From Streptomyces gardneri (GTDB lineage: Bacteria > Actinomycetota > Actinomycetes > Streptomycetales > Streptomycetaceae): a stretch of DNA of 64,000 bases. Below, piece by piece: positions 1 through 9,731 of the stretch (position 1 is the first letter of the stretch; every line of letters begins with the position of its first letter). Made by a program: the position numbers and the translations under genes. Location of the stretch: the NCBI RefSeq assembly GCF_006539185.1, contig NZ_BJMN01000027.1:1-64000 (forward strand), in the 5' to 3' direction. The notes beneath the pieces are model-generated. The model had not been told where the DNA came from and made no database searches. It saw nothing but the letters and a program-made list of their open reading frames with translations.

Positions 1-882
1 GGGTCCGGGTGCACCGGTCGGGCCGGGGCTGCCAGTGGGTCCGGGTGCGCCCGTCGGGCCAGGCGATCCCGTCGGGCCAGGAGGTCCAGTCGGTCCGGGA
101 GGTCCAGGCGGGCCGACGGCGCAGGCCGGCCTCGTAATGGTGTTGTTGTCCATCGTGACCGCGGCCTCACGCGCCAGGGCGCGGCCTTCGATCACGGCGC
201 TGTTGTTCAGCGTGATGGACTGCATGGCCAGGATGGTGCCCTTGAACTGGGTGGTCGTGCCGAGGGTGGCGGAGCTGCCCACCTGCCAGAACACGTTGCA
301 GGCATTTGCTCCGTTGATGAATTCCACGGAACTCGACGAAGCCGTGATCAGGGTCGAGGGGGTCCGGAAGATGAAGACGGAGTTGGGGTCGTTCTGGCCG
401 TCGAGGGTGACCGTCCCGGTGAGTTTCAGGGACGCCGGGTCCGCCGGGGCCGTGTAGACGCCGGGCGCCAGCGTCCGTCCGCCGAGCTCGTCCGAATCGA
501 GAATGGTCCCGGGTCCCCGGCCTGCCGCGTCGTCGTAGGCGACGATGAGGTCGGACTTCGCCTGACCGGCGGCGGCGTTGGGGAATACGCGTCGCACTCC
601 GTTGATGATGCCGGGCGGGAAGCCGGTCACGTCTGTGCCCGGATAGAGCCCCAGGTCGCCGTTGATGACGGTGGGGTTCGTGTTGGTGACCGTCGAACCG
701 GCCAGGACCCCGTAACTGGCGGTGGTCCCCAGCAACACGGGGGATTCTGCGGCATAGGCGTGGGTCGGGACCAGGGCGGCCGCCAGGAGCGATGCGGGGA
801 GCAGGGCGAAGGCTCCCCGTTTGAGCAGATTGAGTTGCAGGATCGAGACGGATGGAGCCCACCGGATGACATCCAATGCCAT
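1..882 (-). CDS. DUF3494 (ice-binding-like) secreted protein with collagen-like tail, partial
   Basis: The 294 visible codons start at ATG 882, preceded by a GAAAGG ribosome site, and run off the left edge. Residues about 20-45 form a signal peptide (LLPASLLAAALVP, then AYAAES). The next ~210 residues match the DUF3494/ice-binding-like pattern seen after secretion signals: LGTTASYGVLAGSTVTN, then TVINGDLGLYPGT, a VFIFRT strand, and NACNVFWQVGSSATLGT. From about residue 254 a Gly-X-Y repeat begins (GPPGPPGPTGPPGPTG) and continues to the edge, so the protein ends in a collagen-like stalk or display segment. Ice binding is not implied, because many DUF3494 proteins in Streptomyces have no known ligand. 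The full length is unknown. Confidence 0.8.
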   Translation of the reverse strand, partial: MALDVIRWAPSVSILQLNLLKRGAFALLPASLLAAALVPTHAYAAESPVLLGTTASYGVLAGSTVTNTNPTVINGDLGLYPGTDVTGFPPGIINGVRRVFPNAAAGQAKSDLIVAYDDAAGRGPGTILDSDELGGRTLAPGVYTAPADPASLKLTGTVTLDGQNDPNSVFIFRTPSTLITASSSSVEFINGANACNVFWQVGSSATLGTTTQFKGTILAMQSITLNNSAVIEGRALAREAAVTMDNNTITRPACAVGPPGPPGPTGPPGPTGSPGPTGAPGPTGSPGPTGAPGP

Positions 883-1171
883 GGCAGAACCTTTCTTGTC
901 GCTGGTCTGGGCCGCCGGCCTGCTGCCTGTGCCGACTCGCAGGCTCACTCCGGACAGGGGACGCAGATCTGCCCCTGCCGGAGGTGGTGATGCGGCGTCA
1001 CATGGGAGCATTCCCGCATGTTTCACAGCAATAGACCGACAATCAGACAAATCGCCTGCATGGGTGACATGGCGTGAGGAAGTGAATCCGTCGTACGTCT
1101 GCGCGTATTTGTTGCGTCGCCCAAGCGGCCACGAGATCGTCACGGAAGATCAAGAACTGAAGGATCAACGA

Positions 1172-2772
1172 GTGACGGAGACGTTCAATCCCACCTACTC
1201 GCGCAAGTGCGCCTGCCGGGAGCCCGAGGTCGACCCCGACGGCAATCCGGTCCTGGACGACGAGGGCAAGCAGAAGAAGCGCCTCGTCGGCGCCGCCTGC
1301 CCGAGGCTCAAGGCAGACAAGAAGCACGGGACGTGGCACCTCTACTTCGAGCTGGAAGCCGGCGAGAACAACACCCGGCGCCGCGTCCGCCGTGGCGGCT
1401 TCCCCACCAAGGACAAGGCGAAGAAGAAGGCGGCCGAGCTCTACCGGGAGGCCGTCAAGGGCACGGACGTACTCAGCGACGCCACCGTCGGCGAGGACCT
1501 GGAAGCGTGGCTCAAGAGGAAGAAGAGCCTGACCCGCACGACGACCAACGGGTACGAGGACCACGTCCGCCTCTACCTCCAGCCGCACCTGGACCACATC
1601 AAGCGACGCGACTGCAAGCTCCGACACGTCGAGGCCATGTACGACGCCATCGAGAAGGAGAACGCTGAGCGCCTGATCCACCATGCGCGAATCGTCGAGT
1701 TGCAGGAGGCCCGCGACGCCGCCCTCCGCGAGGGCCGCAAGGGGAAGCGGAAGGTCACCAGCGCGACAACGATGCACCGCCTCAACGCCACACTCAGGTC
1801 GTTCCTCGGCAGTGTCGTGAAGCGTGGCGACTACACCACCAACTGGGCCACGATGGTCGAGCTGCCGCCGCCCAAGCGGTCGAAGGCGCTGGTCTGGACA
1901 CCGGAGCGGGTAACTGACTGGAAGCGCACGGGCCTGAAGCCCAGTCCCGTGATGGTCCGGACCCCGGAGCAGACTGGCGAGTTTCTGGACTTCATCGCCG
2001 ACGACAGGCCGGCCGCCATGTGGCACGGGTTCATCTTCCGCGGTCGCCGCCGCGGCGAGATGTGCGCGCCGCCCTGGAGTGACGTCAGCCTGAGCGGATC
2101 GTGGTTCCGTATCTCCGCACAGACCGTCGAGGTTGCCTACCGGACCTACAACGAGGCACCGAAGCAGGACAGCGTGCGCACCGTCACGCTCGACGCCCGG
2201 ACCAAGGCACTGTGGATCGCCTGGAGCGAGCCCCAGCAGCAGGAACGCAAGCAGTGGTCCGGAGAGAGGCGCGGGTCGACAGCGGACGGGTCTGGACCCA
2301 CGAGAACGGCGAGGCGCTTCACCCCGACTGGATCAGCCGGCGGTTCAATCGGCTCGTCGAGCTGTCCGGCCTGCCCCCGAAACGCCCACGCGACACCCGG
2401 CACCTGTCCGCGACGCTGGCGCTCCTCAGGAAGGCGGACATCAAGGTCGTTCAGGAGCGGCTGGGGCACAGTTCCCGCCAGATCACCTCGGACACCTACA
2501 CCAGGGTCCTGCCGCAGCTTCTGACGGCCGAGGCGGAGTCCACGAGCGCGGTCGTCCCCAGGTCGAAGCAGCCCAGCCCGAACCCGGTGGAGAAGAAGGG
2601 GCCGTCAGCCGGGCCAAGGCCAGAAGCCCGAGCCGGGTTGCGGCCAGTCGCCAGGGGCCGAGGTCACGGCCGGAAGATCGAATGTGACGCGGGACACGGC
2701 TGCTGGTGGGCCGAACGAGGGAACCGAACGCGCCGCGTGACCCGCGTCCAAACTTTGTCCAAGCAGATGTGA
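1172..2772 (+). pseudogene. Tyrosine site-specific integrase, frameshifted and probably inactive
   Basis: GTG 1172 follows GAAGGA at good spacing. The product looks like an actinomycete phage/ICE-type tyrosine recombinase: an SAM-like N-terminal domain, a core-binding region, and a catalytic region with FRGRRRGE (first Arg), LGHSS and the SDTYTRVL tyrosine. The reading frame breaks near 2263-2268. The text GGAGAGAGGCG carries an apparent extra AG, so the catalytic half (VDSGRVWTHENGEALHPDW onward) continues two bases out of frame and ends at TGA 2770-2772. The HxxR box also reads RDTRH where relatives have HDLRH, so the His is lost. Both changes point to a dead gene. The 3' end lies 56 bp from the tRNA-derived att-like repeat, as expected for an integrase beside its attachment site. 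Confidence 0.85.
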
Positions 2773-2827
2773 TTTCCTGCTATGGACGGGCCGCCAAGGC
2801 CTTCCGCACCCGGCCACCAAGCGTGCT

Positions 2828-2872
2828 GGTCAGAACGTCTTTCTATGGCGGGGCGGGTGGGACTCGAACCCA
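2828..2872. repeat. att-like copy of the tRNA 3' end (left copy)
   Basis: These 45 bases match 17050-17094 at 43 positions; the mismatches are at 2839 and 2849. The shared segment covers the CCA end, the acceptor 3' strand and most of the T arm of the tRNA at 17068-17144, plus 18 bases beyond it. There is no tRNA body here: the sequence diverges at 2873. A partial tRNA 3' end next to an integrase gene is the usual signature of an attachment site left by tRNA-targeted integration. Confidence 0.8.
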
Positions 2873-3557
2873 TTTCAGTGACGCGTCTCACCTGCGACGA
2901 TGTAAAAGGGCCGGACAAATCCATCCGATTCCCTCCGGCCGCGTCCCTGCTCGATCCCGCTCGATCGAGGACCGTGCAGCGTTCGCTGCACCGTTGTCGC
3001 CGCGCTCCCCGCGCCCGCGGATCTCAGGTCGACTCCGCCCGCCTGCGGCTCGCCATCACTCTGTCGGCCTGTTGTAGGCCGTCCACGCACCCGCCAGGTA
3101 CCCGGCGGGCGGTCACGCTACGTAATGCATTTGCCGCTGGGACGCCGACTCGCTCCCGGTCACCAGCGGCGTGCTCGTCAGTGCGCGCCGGTCTCCGGTT
3201 CGGGCCGGGGCAGTTCGTCCAGGTCGAGGGTGAAGGTGCGACCGTCGGCCAGGTCGATGGGGAGCTTGCCGGCGGCTGCACCTCACTGATGGGGCGGTCA
3301 GGAGCATCCGCACCGCTCGCGGCAGCTGCCGTTGCTGTCCGTCGTCGCCTTTTCCAGAGGGAGCCCAGCCACCGATGCACCGGCGGCCGGCAAGACGGGC
3401 ACAACCACGTCCCGAAAGAAGAAGTCGACCACCCCACGGCCCTGCCGCACAGGCTGAGAATCAAGTCAGCCATACTCCTCCGCACGTGAGCGAGGACGTT
3501 CACATGTACGCCGACACCCGGGCGCGCGGGTGCACTCGAAGCGGGTAGCGACAGGGG
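2873..3557. other. Gene debris, no intact gene
   Basis: I find no intact gene in this 685-bp stretch. The minus strand contains a short readable C-terminal fragment (GKLPIDLADGRTFTLDLDEL) ending at a TGA at 3178-3180, but it cannot be extended upstream into a convincing protein. It is probably a relic of gene loss at the left edge of the island. Confidence 0.5.
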
Positions 3558-4350
3558 TCAGGCGGGTGCCTTGTGACCCGTGAGGATTTCGAGCGCGCGC
3601 AGGACGTGTTCGGGCCCGTCCTCTGCGGCAAGTTCTTTGGCGATCTGTTCGGTCTTGCTGCGGTGGACGGGGCCGTGGACGGCACGGATGATCGCATGGG
3701 CGAAGCGATCGACGGTCAGTTCGGCCAACGGCACGATCTCCGGCGCGACTCCGAGGGCTTGGAGGCGGCCGGACCAAAACGGTTGATCGTGAGCGATGGG
3801 TACGGGCACGGTCGGCACCCCTGCACGCAAACCCGCCACCGTGGTGCCGGTGCCGGCATGGTGGACGACCGCGGCGGTGCGCGGGAACAGCCACTGGTGG
3901 TCCACTTCCGAGACAGTGAGCACGTCGTCACCGTGCGCTTGGACGCCGGCCCAGCCGCTCTGCACGATGCCGCGGACGCGGGCACGGCGCAGTGCGGCGA
4001 TCGCGATGTCGCCGAGTCGCTGCGCTCGGGCGGGCTGCATGCTGCCGAATCCGATGTAGACGGGCGGGAGGCCGGCGTCGAGGAAGTCGACGAGGGTGTC
4101 GTCGGGTTGCCAGTGCTGGGGGGGGTATGCGGCCACCAGAAACCGGTCATCTGCTGCCAGCGGGGCCATTCGGCGGGGCGAGGCGCGAGGCGGGGGCTGA
4201 ATCCGTACCAGACCGGGACTCACCACAGGCTCGCGTCACGAAGCGGGTCTCGGGCCCGGGGCAGGCCCAGCCGTCGGCGTACGCGCCGGGCGAGCAAGGC
4301 GCATTCCGCCGTGGCCAGCTTCATGAAGGTGTGGGACGCCGCGAGGTTGC
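3558..4350 (-). pseudogene. GT1 (UGT/MGT-type) glycosyltransferase, disrupted
   Basis: The readable C-terminal part (VDFLDAGLPPVYIGFGSM, the HHAGTGTT sugar-nucleotide motif, VPTVPVPIAHDQPFW) is that of a family 1 glycosyltransferase acting on natural products or sterols. The upstream part is recognisable in a second frame: KLATAECALLARRVRRRLG, then DPLRDASLW, a TGA at 4220-4222, VPVWYGFSPRLAPRPAEWP and TGFWWPHTPP. The two frames are separated by one base at a run of eight G (4118-4125). The N-terminal acceptor domain is missing. The nonsense codon and missing domain make this a pseudogene even if the homopolymer shift were an assembly error. Confidence 0.8.
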
Positions 4351-4921
4351 CGAGTCGGCCCCTGTGGCCTCAGAGCCCGCGGACCGCTCTCGTCCCACAT
4401 CCGTCGTAACTCCTCGCGGAACTGCAGCCGTTCGGCGGCCAGCCCGCCCCTTTGTGGATACGGCATGCCTCGGTGATATCGCAGGGCGACGAGCCGTCAG
4501 CCCCTACGACTCCACGAGTTCAACCTCAGTAGGTGACGCTCGACGCTCTGGAAATCAACGGATCGCCGCTCGGGGTCTTATCTGCAGGCCATTTACAGTC
4601 AGTGCACCTTTGCATTCACCGGCATTCCCATTGCAGCAATTAAACGGCTTCGACCTGCGAAGTCGACCGTTCCCGGCCTCGAGTTGATTGACCCATGAAT
4701 GAGCGAAACATAACCTTCCCCACGTCGGAACGCCAGGCGGTGCCTGTCGAGAAACGACTCCTCACCCCCCCAGCTCGTCCACCTTGTGACGGGCCGCAGC
4801 GCCCCTGCAACGCCACCGGCTCGCGGCCTCCCCCGACAGGCTGTGGGCCACGACGGGCCGTTCAGGCGGCGAGCGCGGGGGGCGCTTCGCGAGCCAGCCA
4901 ACCTACAAAACAGGGGGTTTC
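4351..4921. other. Intergenic region, no gene recognised
   Basis: About 570 bp with lower GC than the flanks. It probably holds the lost 5' part of the glycosyltransferase (a readable minus-strand stretch REELRRMWDESGPRAL near 4385-4435) and the promoter of the next operon. A small hairpin (CTTCG acctg CGAAG) lies near 4648-4662. The possible small plus-strand frame starting at 4695 has no family signature. Confidence 0.4.
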
Positions 4922-5737
4922 ATGATTGTCGTGACGGGTGCAACCGGGAACGTCGGTACGGAGCTCGTACGGATCCTCGTCGGAGTCGGCGAGCGGGTGA
5001 CGGCCGTCTCTCGTCGCGTAGCTCAACTACCGTACGGTGTGCGGCATGTGGAGGCGGATCTCGCCGATCCGCCGAGCCTTGCCGCCGCGCTCGAAGGTGC
5101 AGAGGCGTTGTTCCTTCTCGTGGCCGGGGAGGATCCGGAGGGTATTCTCGGCCTCGCCAAGGCGGCTGGGGTGCGGCGCGTCGTCCTGCTGTCCTCCCAG
5201 GGCGCCGGGACGCGGCCCGAGGTCTACCGCCACCCCGTCGCGTTCGAGGACGCCGTACGCGGATCGGGTCTCGACTGGACGATCCTGCGGTCCGGTGGGC
5301 TGAACTCGAACGCCTTCGCCTGGGCCGGGTCCATCCGTACGGAACGAACGGCCGCCGCGCCGTTCGGCGATGTCGGGCTGCCCACCGTCGACCCGGCGGA
5401 CGTGGCCGAGGTCGCGGCCGTGGTCCTGCGCGAGGGCGGCCACGCGGGCAGCACGTACGACCTCACCGGCCCCGCTCCGGTCACCCCGCGCGAGCGGGCC
5501 GAGGCGATCGGCGAGGCCCTGGGCACTCCCGTGCGGTTCATCGAGCAGACCCGCGCCGAGGCCCGCGCGCAGATGCTGTCCTTCATGCCCGAACCGGTGG
5601 TGGAGGGCACCCTCGCCATCCTCGGCGAACCGCTGCCCGCCGAACAGGAGACGAGCCCCGCCGTCGAGCGCATCCTCGGTCGGGCGCCGCGCCCCTTCGC
5701 CGACTGGGCCGCACGCACCGCCCCTGCATTTCAGTGA
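4922..5737 (+). CDS. NmrA-type NAD(P)-binding oxidoreductase
   Basis: The 271-aa protein opens with the Rossmann motif VVTGATGNVGTELVR, followed by EADLADPPSLAAAL and VVLLSSQGAG. This is the pattern of atypical short-chain dehydrogenases of the NmrA/quinone-reductase-2 type, which bind NAD(P)H and act as reductases or redox sensors in the cytoplasm. The classical SDR YxxxK motif is not evident. ATG 4922 follows a GGGGG ribosome site. It is the first of three same-strand genes: the hydrolase starts about 40 bp after its stop, and the DHFR-like gene overlaps the hydrolase. The substrate is unknown. Confidence 0.85.
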   Translation: MIVVTGATGNVGTELVRILVGVGERVTAVSRRVAQLPYGVRHVEADLADPPSLAAALEGAEALFLLVAGEDPEGILGLAKAAGVRRVVLLSSQGAGTRPEVYRHPVAFEDAVRGSGLDWTILRSGGLNSNAFAWAGSIRTERTAAAPFGDVGLPTVDPADVAEVAAVVLREGGHAGSTYDLTGPAPVTPRERAEAIGEALGTPVRFIEQTRAEARAQMLSFMPEPVVEGTLAILGEPLPAEQETSPAVERILGRAPRPFADWAARTAPAFQ

Positions 5738-5777
5738 ACTACCGCTGGAACTTGCACACTTGAAAGGCTCCGCCACC

Positions 5778-6701
5778 TTGCCCGTTCAGTCCGTGCTCGA
5801 CTCCACCATGTTCCACCGGGAGCTCGGCGCCGGAGCGCCGATGGTCTTCCTGCACGGCAACCCCACCTCCTCCCACCTGTGGCGGGACGTCCTCCCCGCC
5901 GTCGGCGAACCGGGCCGACTGCTGGCCCCGGACCTGATCGGCATGGGCGAGTCGGGCAAGCCCGACATCGCCTACACCTTCGCCGACCAGGCCCGCTACC
6001 TGGACGCCTGGTTCGACGCGCTCGCCCTCGACGAGGTGGTCCTGGTCGGGCACGACTGGGGCGGCGCCCTCGCCTTCGACTGGGCCGCCCGGCATCCCGG
6101 ACGCGTGCGTGGCATCGCGTTCACCGAGACCATCGTCAAGCCGATGGCCTGGGAGGAGTTCCCCGATGGCGGTCGCCCGCTGTTCGAGGCGATCAAGACG
6201 CCCGAGGTCGGCGAGGCCCTGATCCTGGACGACAACGCCTTCATCGAGCAGGCACTGCCCGGCACCGTCGCCACCCCGCTCGCCCCTGACGACCTGGACG
6301 TCTACCGCCGCCCGTACCCCACCCGGGAGAGCCGCCGCCCGCTGCTGCAGTGGCCGCGCTCGATGCCACTGGGCGGCGAACCCGCCGACGTCGTGGCCAG
6401 GATCCGGGCCTACGACACGTGGCTGGCGGCCAGCCCTGACGTGCCCAAACTGCTCCTCACCTTCGCGGCCGGCCCCGGAGCCATGATGGGCCCGGCGATC
6501 GTCGACTGGTGCGCGGCGAACATCGCCGGCCTGGAGATCGAGCACCACGACGCGGTCGCCGGCCACCACACCCCGGAGGACCAGCCCCGGACGATCGGCG
6601 CAGCCATCGCCGCCTGGGCCGACCGGCACGGGCTCCGCCGAGGCGGACGAACCACAGCACGACGAAGACCCCGAGACTGCTGCAGAGGAGCCATCGCATG
6701 A
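5778..6701 (+). CDS. Haloalkane dehalogenase-like alpha/beta hydrolase
   Basis: A 307-aa alpha/beta hydrolase. FLHGNPTSSHLWR carries the oxyanion/halide Asn-type HGNP motif, GHDWGG the Asp nucleophile, and GHHTPEDQP the catalytic His. An Asp nucleophile combined with HGNP and VLDSTM near the N-terminus points to a haloalkane dehalogenase (DhaA/LinB-like) rather than an esterase. The start is most likely TTG 5778, ten bases after GAAAGG; GTG 5793 is an alternative. The last ~20 residues are Arg-rich and look like read-through beyond the usual family end. The stop overlaps the next start (ATGA), so the two are translationally coupled. The natural halogenated substrate, if any, is unknown. Confidence 0.8.
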   Translation: MPVQSVLDSTMFHRELGAGAPMVFLHGNPTSSHLWRDVLPAVGEPGRLLAPDLIGMGESGKPDIAYTFADQARYLDAWFDALALDEVVLVGHDWGGALAFDWAARHPGRVRGIAFTETIVKPMAWEEFPDGGRPLFEAIKTPEVGEALILDDNAFIEQALPGTVATPLAPDDLDVYRRPYPTRESRRPLLQWPRSMPLGGEPADVVARIRAYDTWLAASPDVPKLLLTFAAGPGAMMGPAIVDWCAANIAGLEIEHHDAVAGHHTPEDQPRTIGAAIAAWADRHGLRRGGRTTARRRPRDCCRGAIA

Positions 6702-7243
6702 CCGCACAGCGCAAGATCACGGCCGGGCTGTTCATCTCCCTGGACGGCGTCGTGGAGGCGCCGGACACCTGGCACTTCCCGTACATGAACGACGAGATGG
6801 AAGCCGCCGTCGGCGAGATGTTCGCCGGGGCCGACACGCTGCTGCTGGGCCGGAAGACCTACGAGTCGTTCGCCGCTGCCTGGCCGCAGCGGAGTGGCGA
6901 GATGGCCGACGGCATCAACGGCATCCGCAAGCTGGTCGCGTCCACCACCCTGACCGGGACCGACTGGAACAACTCCAGCCTCGTCGAGGGCGATGTCGTC
7001 ACCGCGGTCAAGGACCTCAAGCAGCAGCCGGGCGGGACCGTCAACCTGACCGGCAGCATCGGCCTGACCCGCACCCTGCTGGTGGCCGGGCTCGTCGACG
7101 AACTGCGGCTGCTGGTCCACCCGATCGTGCTGGGTACCGGGCTGCGCCTGTTCCCGGAAGGTACCGCCCAGGTGCCGCTCCGGCTCGCCCGCTCGGCCAC
7201 CTTCTCCACCGGCGTGCTGGACCTCACCTACCAGCCGGCCTGA
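6698..7243 (+). CDS. DHFR/RibD C-terminal-like reductase (copy 1)
   Basis: The 181-aa product has the dihydrofolate reductase/RibD_C fold signature common in actinobacteria: ISLDGVVEAPDTW, ADTLLLGRKTYESF, LVDELRLLVHPIVLG. The family binds NADPH; the substrate of these stand-alone paralogues is usually unknown, and folate reduction should not be assumed. ATG 6698 overlaps the hydrolase stop by 4 bases. A second family member lies in the same island at 14454-14999, sharing the LLLGR-TYESF and VDEL-L-HP-GTG-RLF elements. Confidence 0.85.
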   Translation: MTAQRKITAGLFISLDGVVEAPDTWHFPYMNDEMEAAVGEMFAGADTLLLGRKTYESFAAAWPQRSGEMADGINGIRKLVASTTLTGTDWNNSSLVEGDVVTAVKDLKQQPGGTVNLTGSIGLTRTLLVAGLVDELRLLVHPIVLGTGLRLFPEGTAQVPLRLARSATFSTGVLDLTYQPA

Positions 7244-7304
7244 CCCGAACAGGCCGCCGGCGTCCGGGACTTCACCGTCCCGGACGCCGGACACGACATC
7301 ACAC

Positions 7305-9581
7305 TCAGGAGAACAGCTCGGCGAGCAGCTCGGGGCCGAGGGCGATGGGGGCAGGGCGGTAGGCCGGGGGCTCGGTGCCCATCAGCTCGCGGACCAGGAA
7401 GTCCCAGCTGCGCTTGCGGACGTAGGTGATGCAGTCGATGAGCGTGTGCTCGGCGCCGGGGACGATGAGCAGCTCGAAGTCCTTGTCGGCGGCGGCGAGC
7501 CGGTCGGCAAGCCGCAGGGTGTGGGCCGGGTGGACCTGGTCGTCCATCTCGCCGTGGACGAGCAGCAGCTTGCCGACCAGCCGGTCCGCGAGGTCCGCAT
7601 TGGAGGTGCGGGCCCATGCCTCGGGGTTGTCCGCGCCGTCGTATGCCTCCACGAAGCCGAGGTTGAAGTGGGGGGCGTCGTGCGAGCCGGAGAGGGCGAC
7701 ACCGGCCTTGAACACCTCGGGGAAGTCCAGCATCGCCCGCGCCGCGGCGAACCCGCCGCCGGAGTGGCCGAACACGCCGATCCGGTCCGGGTCCATCCAC
7801 GGCCGGGTCTCGGCCAGTTGCCGCAGCGCCGCGGCGTGGTCGGCCAGGCAGCCCGCATCGGCCAGCCGACCGTAGGAGGCGTCGTGGAATGCCTTGCTCC
7901 GCCCCGGGGTGCCGCGCCCGTCCAGCGCCACCACCACGAAGCCCAGCGCCGCGAGGGGTTCGGCGTCCATGCCCATCCCGCCGGGGTCGAAGCACGGGGC
8001 GACGCGGTTGACCTGCGGGCCGGGGTAGACGTTGTCCACCACGGCGTAGCGCTTGGCGGGGTCGAACCCGCGCGGCCGGTACAGCACGCCGTAGATGTCG
8101 GTCACCCCGTCGGCCGCCTTGACGCGGAACCGCTCCGGCGGCGTCCAGCCCGTGGCGGTGAGCTTGCCGATGTCGGCGCGCTCCAACTCGACCAGCACCC
8201 GCCCGGTCCAGTCGCGGACGCGGGTCACCGGCGGGGTGTCGACCGTGGACGCGGAGTCGATGAAGTACTCCTGGACGTCCGGGACGGTGGCGACGTGGTC
8301 CGACGGGTCGTCGGTGACCTTGGCGAAGCCGGAGCCGTCCAGACCGACACGGCACACCGTGCGGCGGTACGGGTCCTCGTCGACCAGCCCGGCTGCGGTG
8401 AAATACACCACCCGCTCGGCCTCGTCGACGCGCAGGATCTGCTGCACCGCCCACGGCCCGGAGGTGATCCGGCCAAGCGGCTCGCCGGTGCGCAGGTCGT
8501 AGCGGTACAGATGGCCCCAGCCGTCCCGCTGCGAGTACCAGAGCACCTCGTCGGCGAGCACCTTGACGATCGGCGGCTCGTACAGCCACTGGTTCGGCTC
8601 GACCCGGGTGTCGCCGGTCTCGCTGAGCACGGTGGTGACCTCGCCGGTCGCCGGGTCCAGCCGGTGCAGGGAGAGCGTGTGCAGGTCGCGGGGGCGGGCC
8701 AGGTAGTACACCGCCGAGCCGTCCTGGGACCACCACGCCCACTTGGTGGTGATCGGCGACATCTGCGGCATGAGCAGCGGCTCGGCCTGGGCGCGGACGA
8801 CCGTGCCCGTGGCGACGTCCAGCACGACCAGTTCGGCCTGCGGCATGTGCTCGTCGCCGGGGTAGGCGTACCGCTGGGTGTGCAGGACGGGCGCACCGCC
8901 GTCGGCGGGACTGGCCTGTACGAGGTGGGTCTGCCGGACGGCGCGCTCGTCGGTCCGGTGCGCCAGCACCTTCGTCGAGTCGGGCGACCAGGCCACCGCA
9001 GGCGGCAGGTACGGCAGGCCGATCTTGCGCAGCAGAGTGGCGTTGCTCGTACTGTCCGGGCCGGTGCCGTACTGGTGGTCGGGCGCGCCGTCGGTGGTCA
9101 GGGCCCACTCGCGGCCGTCGGACAGGGAGCGTGCCCACAGGTCGTGTCCCCGCCGGGAGACCGCGAGCTTCCCGTCGGGAGACGGCACGTCGAGCGGGCT
9201 GCCCGGTGGCGTGAACTCCGCGGGCTCGCAGGTGTAGTCGTCGAGGCGGCAGCGCCAGTACGCACCGAACGCGCCGAACTCCACGGCGTTCCCTGCCGGT
9301 TGGATAGCGGGGAACGGCAGGGCCTCGGGGTCGACCTGCTGCCCGGAGGCGGCAGCCAGCGTGGCGGCGAGCCGGGCGTGGTCGAAGGCCGGCGCGCGGG
9401 TACCCGCTGCCGGGTCGACCAGGACGAACCGCCAGCCGGCGCCGTTGCCCACCGCGTACCAGAACCGGTCGCCGCCGTCGATCCACTGCGGCCTGACCTT
9501 GTCGCCGACGACGAGCTCGCCGGGGCGGGCGGGCCGCCGCAGGAGCTGCTCCGCGGCCTGGTAGTCCTGCGTGGTGCTCAT
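7305..9581 (-). CDS. S9 family prolyl oligopeptidase/DPP IV-like peptidase
   Basis: 758 aa. Residues 1 to about 490 form a beta-propeller (repeats such as WSPDSTKVLAHR, WWSQDGSAVYYL, DEVLWYSQRDGWGHLYRYD). The C-terminal alpha/beta hydrolase has the Ser nucleophile in GVFGHSGGGFAA, the Asp in GEMDDQVHPAH and the His in PGAEHTLI. The order and the GxSGGG box fit DPP IV/acylaminoacyl peptidases, which trim peptides after Pro or Ala. No signal peptide is seen, so it is probably cytoplasmic. ATG 9581 is preceded by GGAAGGA. It converges with the DHFR-like gene to its left. It stands alone, with 150 bp to the DUF4097 gene upstream. Confidence 0.9.
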   Translation of the reverse strand: MSTTQDYQAAEQLLRRPARPGELVVGDKVRPQWIDGGDRFWYAVGNGAGWRFVLVDPAAGTRAPAFDHARLAATLAAASGQQVDPEALPFPAIQPAGNAVEFGAFGAYWRCRLDDYTCEPAEFTPPGSPLDVPSPDGKLAVSRRGHDLWARSLSDGREWALTTDGAPDHQYGTGPDSTSNATLLRKIGLPYLPPAVAWSPDSTKVLAHRTDERAVRQTHLVQASPADGGAPVLHTQRYAYPGDEHMPQAELVVLDVATGTVVRAQAEPLLMPQMSPITTKWAWWSQDGSAVYYLARPRDLHTLSLHRLDPATGEVTTVLSETGDTRVEPNQWLYEPPIVKVLADEVLWYSQRDGWGHLYRYDLRTGEPLGRITSGPWAVQQILRVDEAERVVYFTAAGLVDEDPYRRTVCRVGLDGSGFAKVTDDPSDHVATVPDVQEYFIDSASTVDTPPVTRVRDWTGRVLVELERADIGKLTATGWTPPERFRVKAADGVTDIYGVLYRPRGFDPAKRYAVVDNVYPGPQVNRVAPCFDPGGMGMDAEPLAALGFVVVALDGRGTPGRSKAFHDASYGRLADAGCLADHAAALRQLAETRPWMDPDRIGVFGHSGGGFAAARAMLDFPEVFKAGVALSGSHDAPHFNLGFVEAYDGADNPEAWARTSNADLADRLVGKLLLVHGEMDDQVHPAHTLRLADRLAAADKDFELLIVPGAEHTLIDCITYVRKRSWDFLVRELMGTEPPAYRPAPIALGPELLAELFS

Positions 9582-9731
9582 TCTTCTCGTCCTTCCTGAG
9601 TGCCGTATCCGGGCATGGCGAGGCCACGGTGGTGCCGGCACGGCGGGGGTGTTGCGGGTCCGGGGAGGGCTCGGTGGAGGGCTCTGGCCGTCACGCGAGC
9701 CGGGCGACGTGATGCCGCGTCAGAGACTGCG

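Noticed and set aside
35..457. Plus-strand frame at the left edge with a Gly-Pro-rich start
   Set aside because: It is the antisense of the collagen-like repeat in the DUF3494 gene, and the signal-peptide-bearing minus frame explains the sequence.
3024..3503. Minus-strand frame between the left repeat and the glycosyltransferase relic
   Set aside because: It lacks a family match over most of its length, and only a short C-terminal scrap in another frame reads as protein.
4695..4925. Possible 76-codon gene before the NmrA-type gene
   Set aside because: No recognisable motif, runs into the next gene, and composition is not gene-like.
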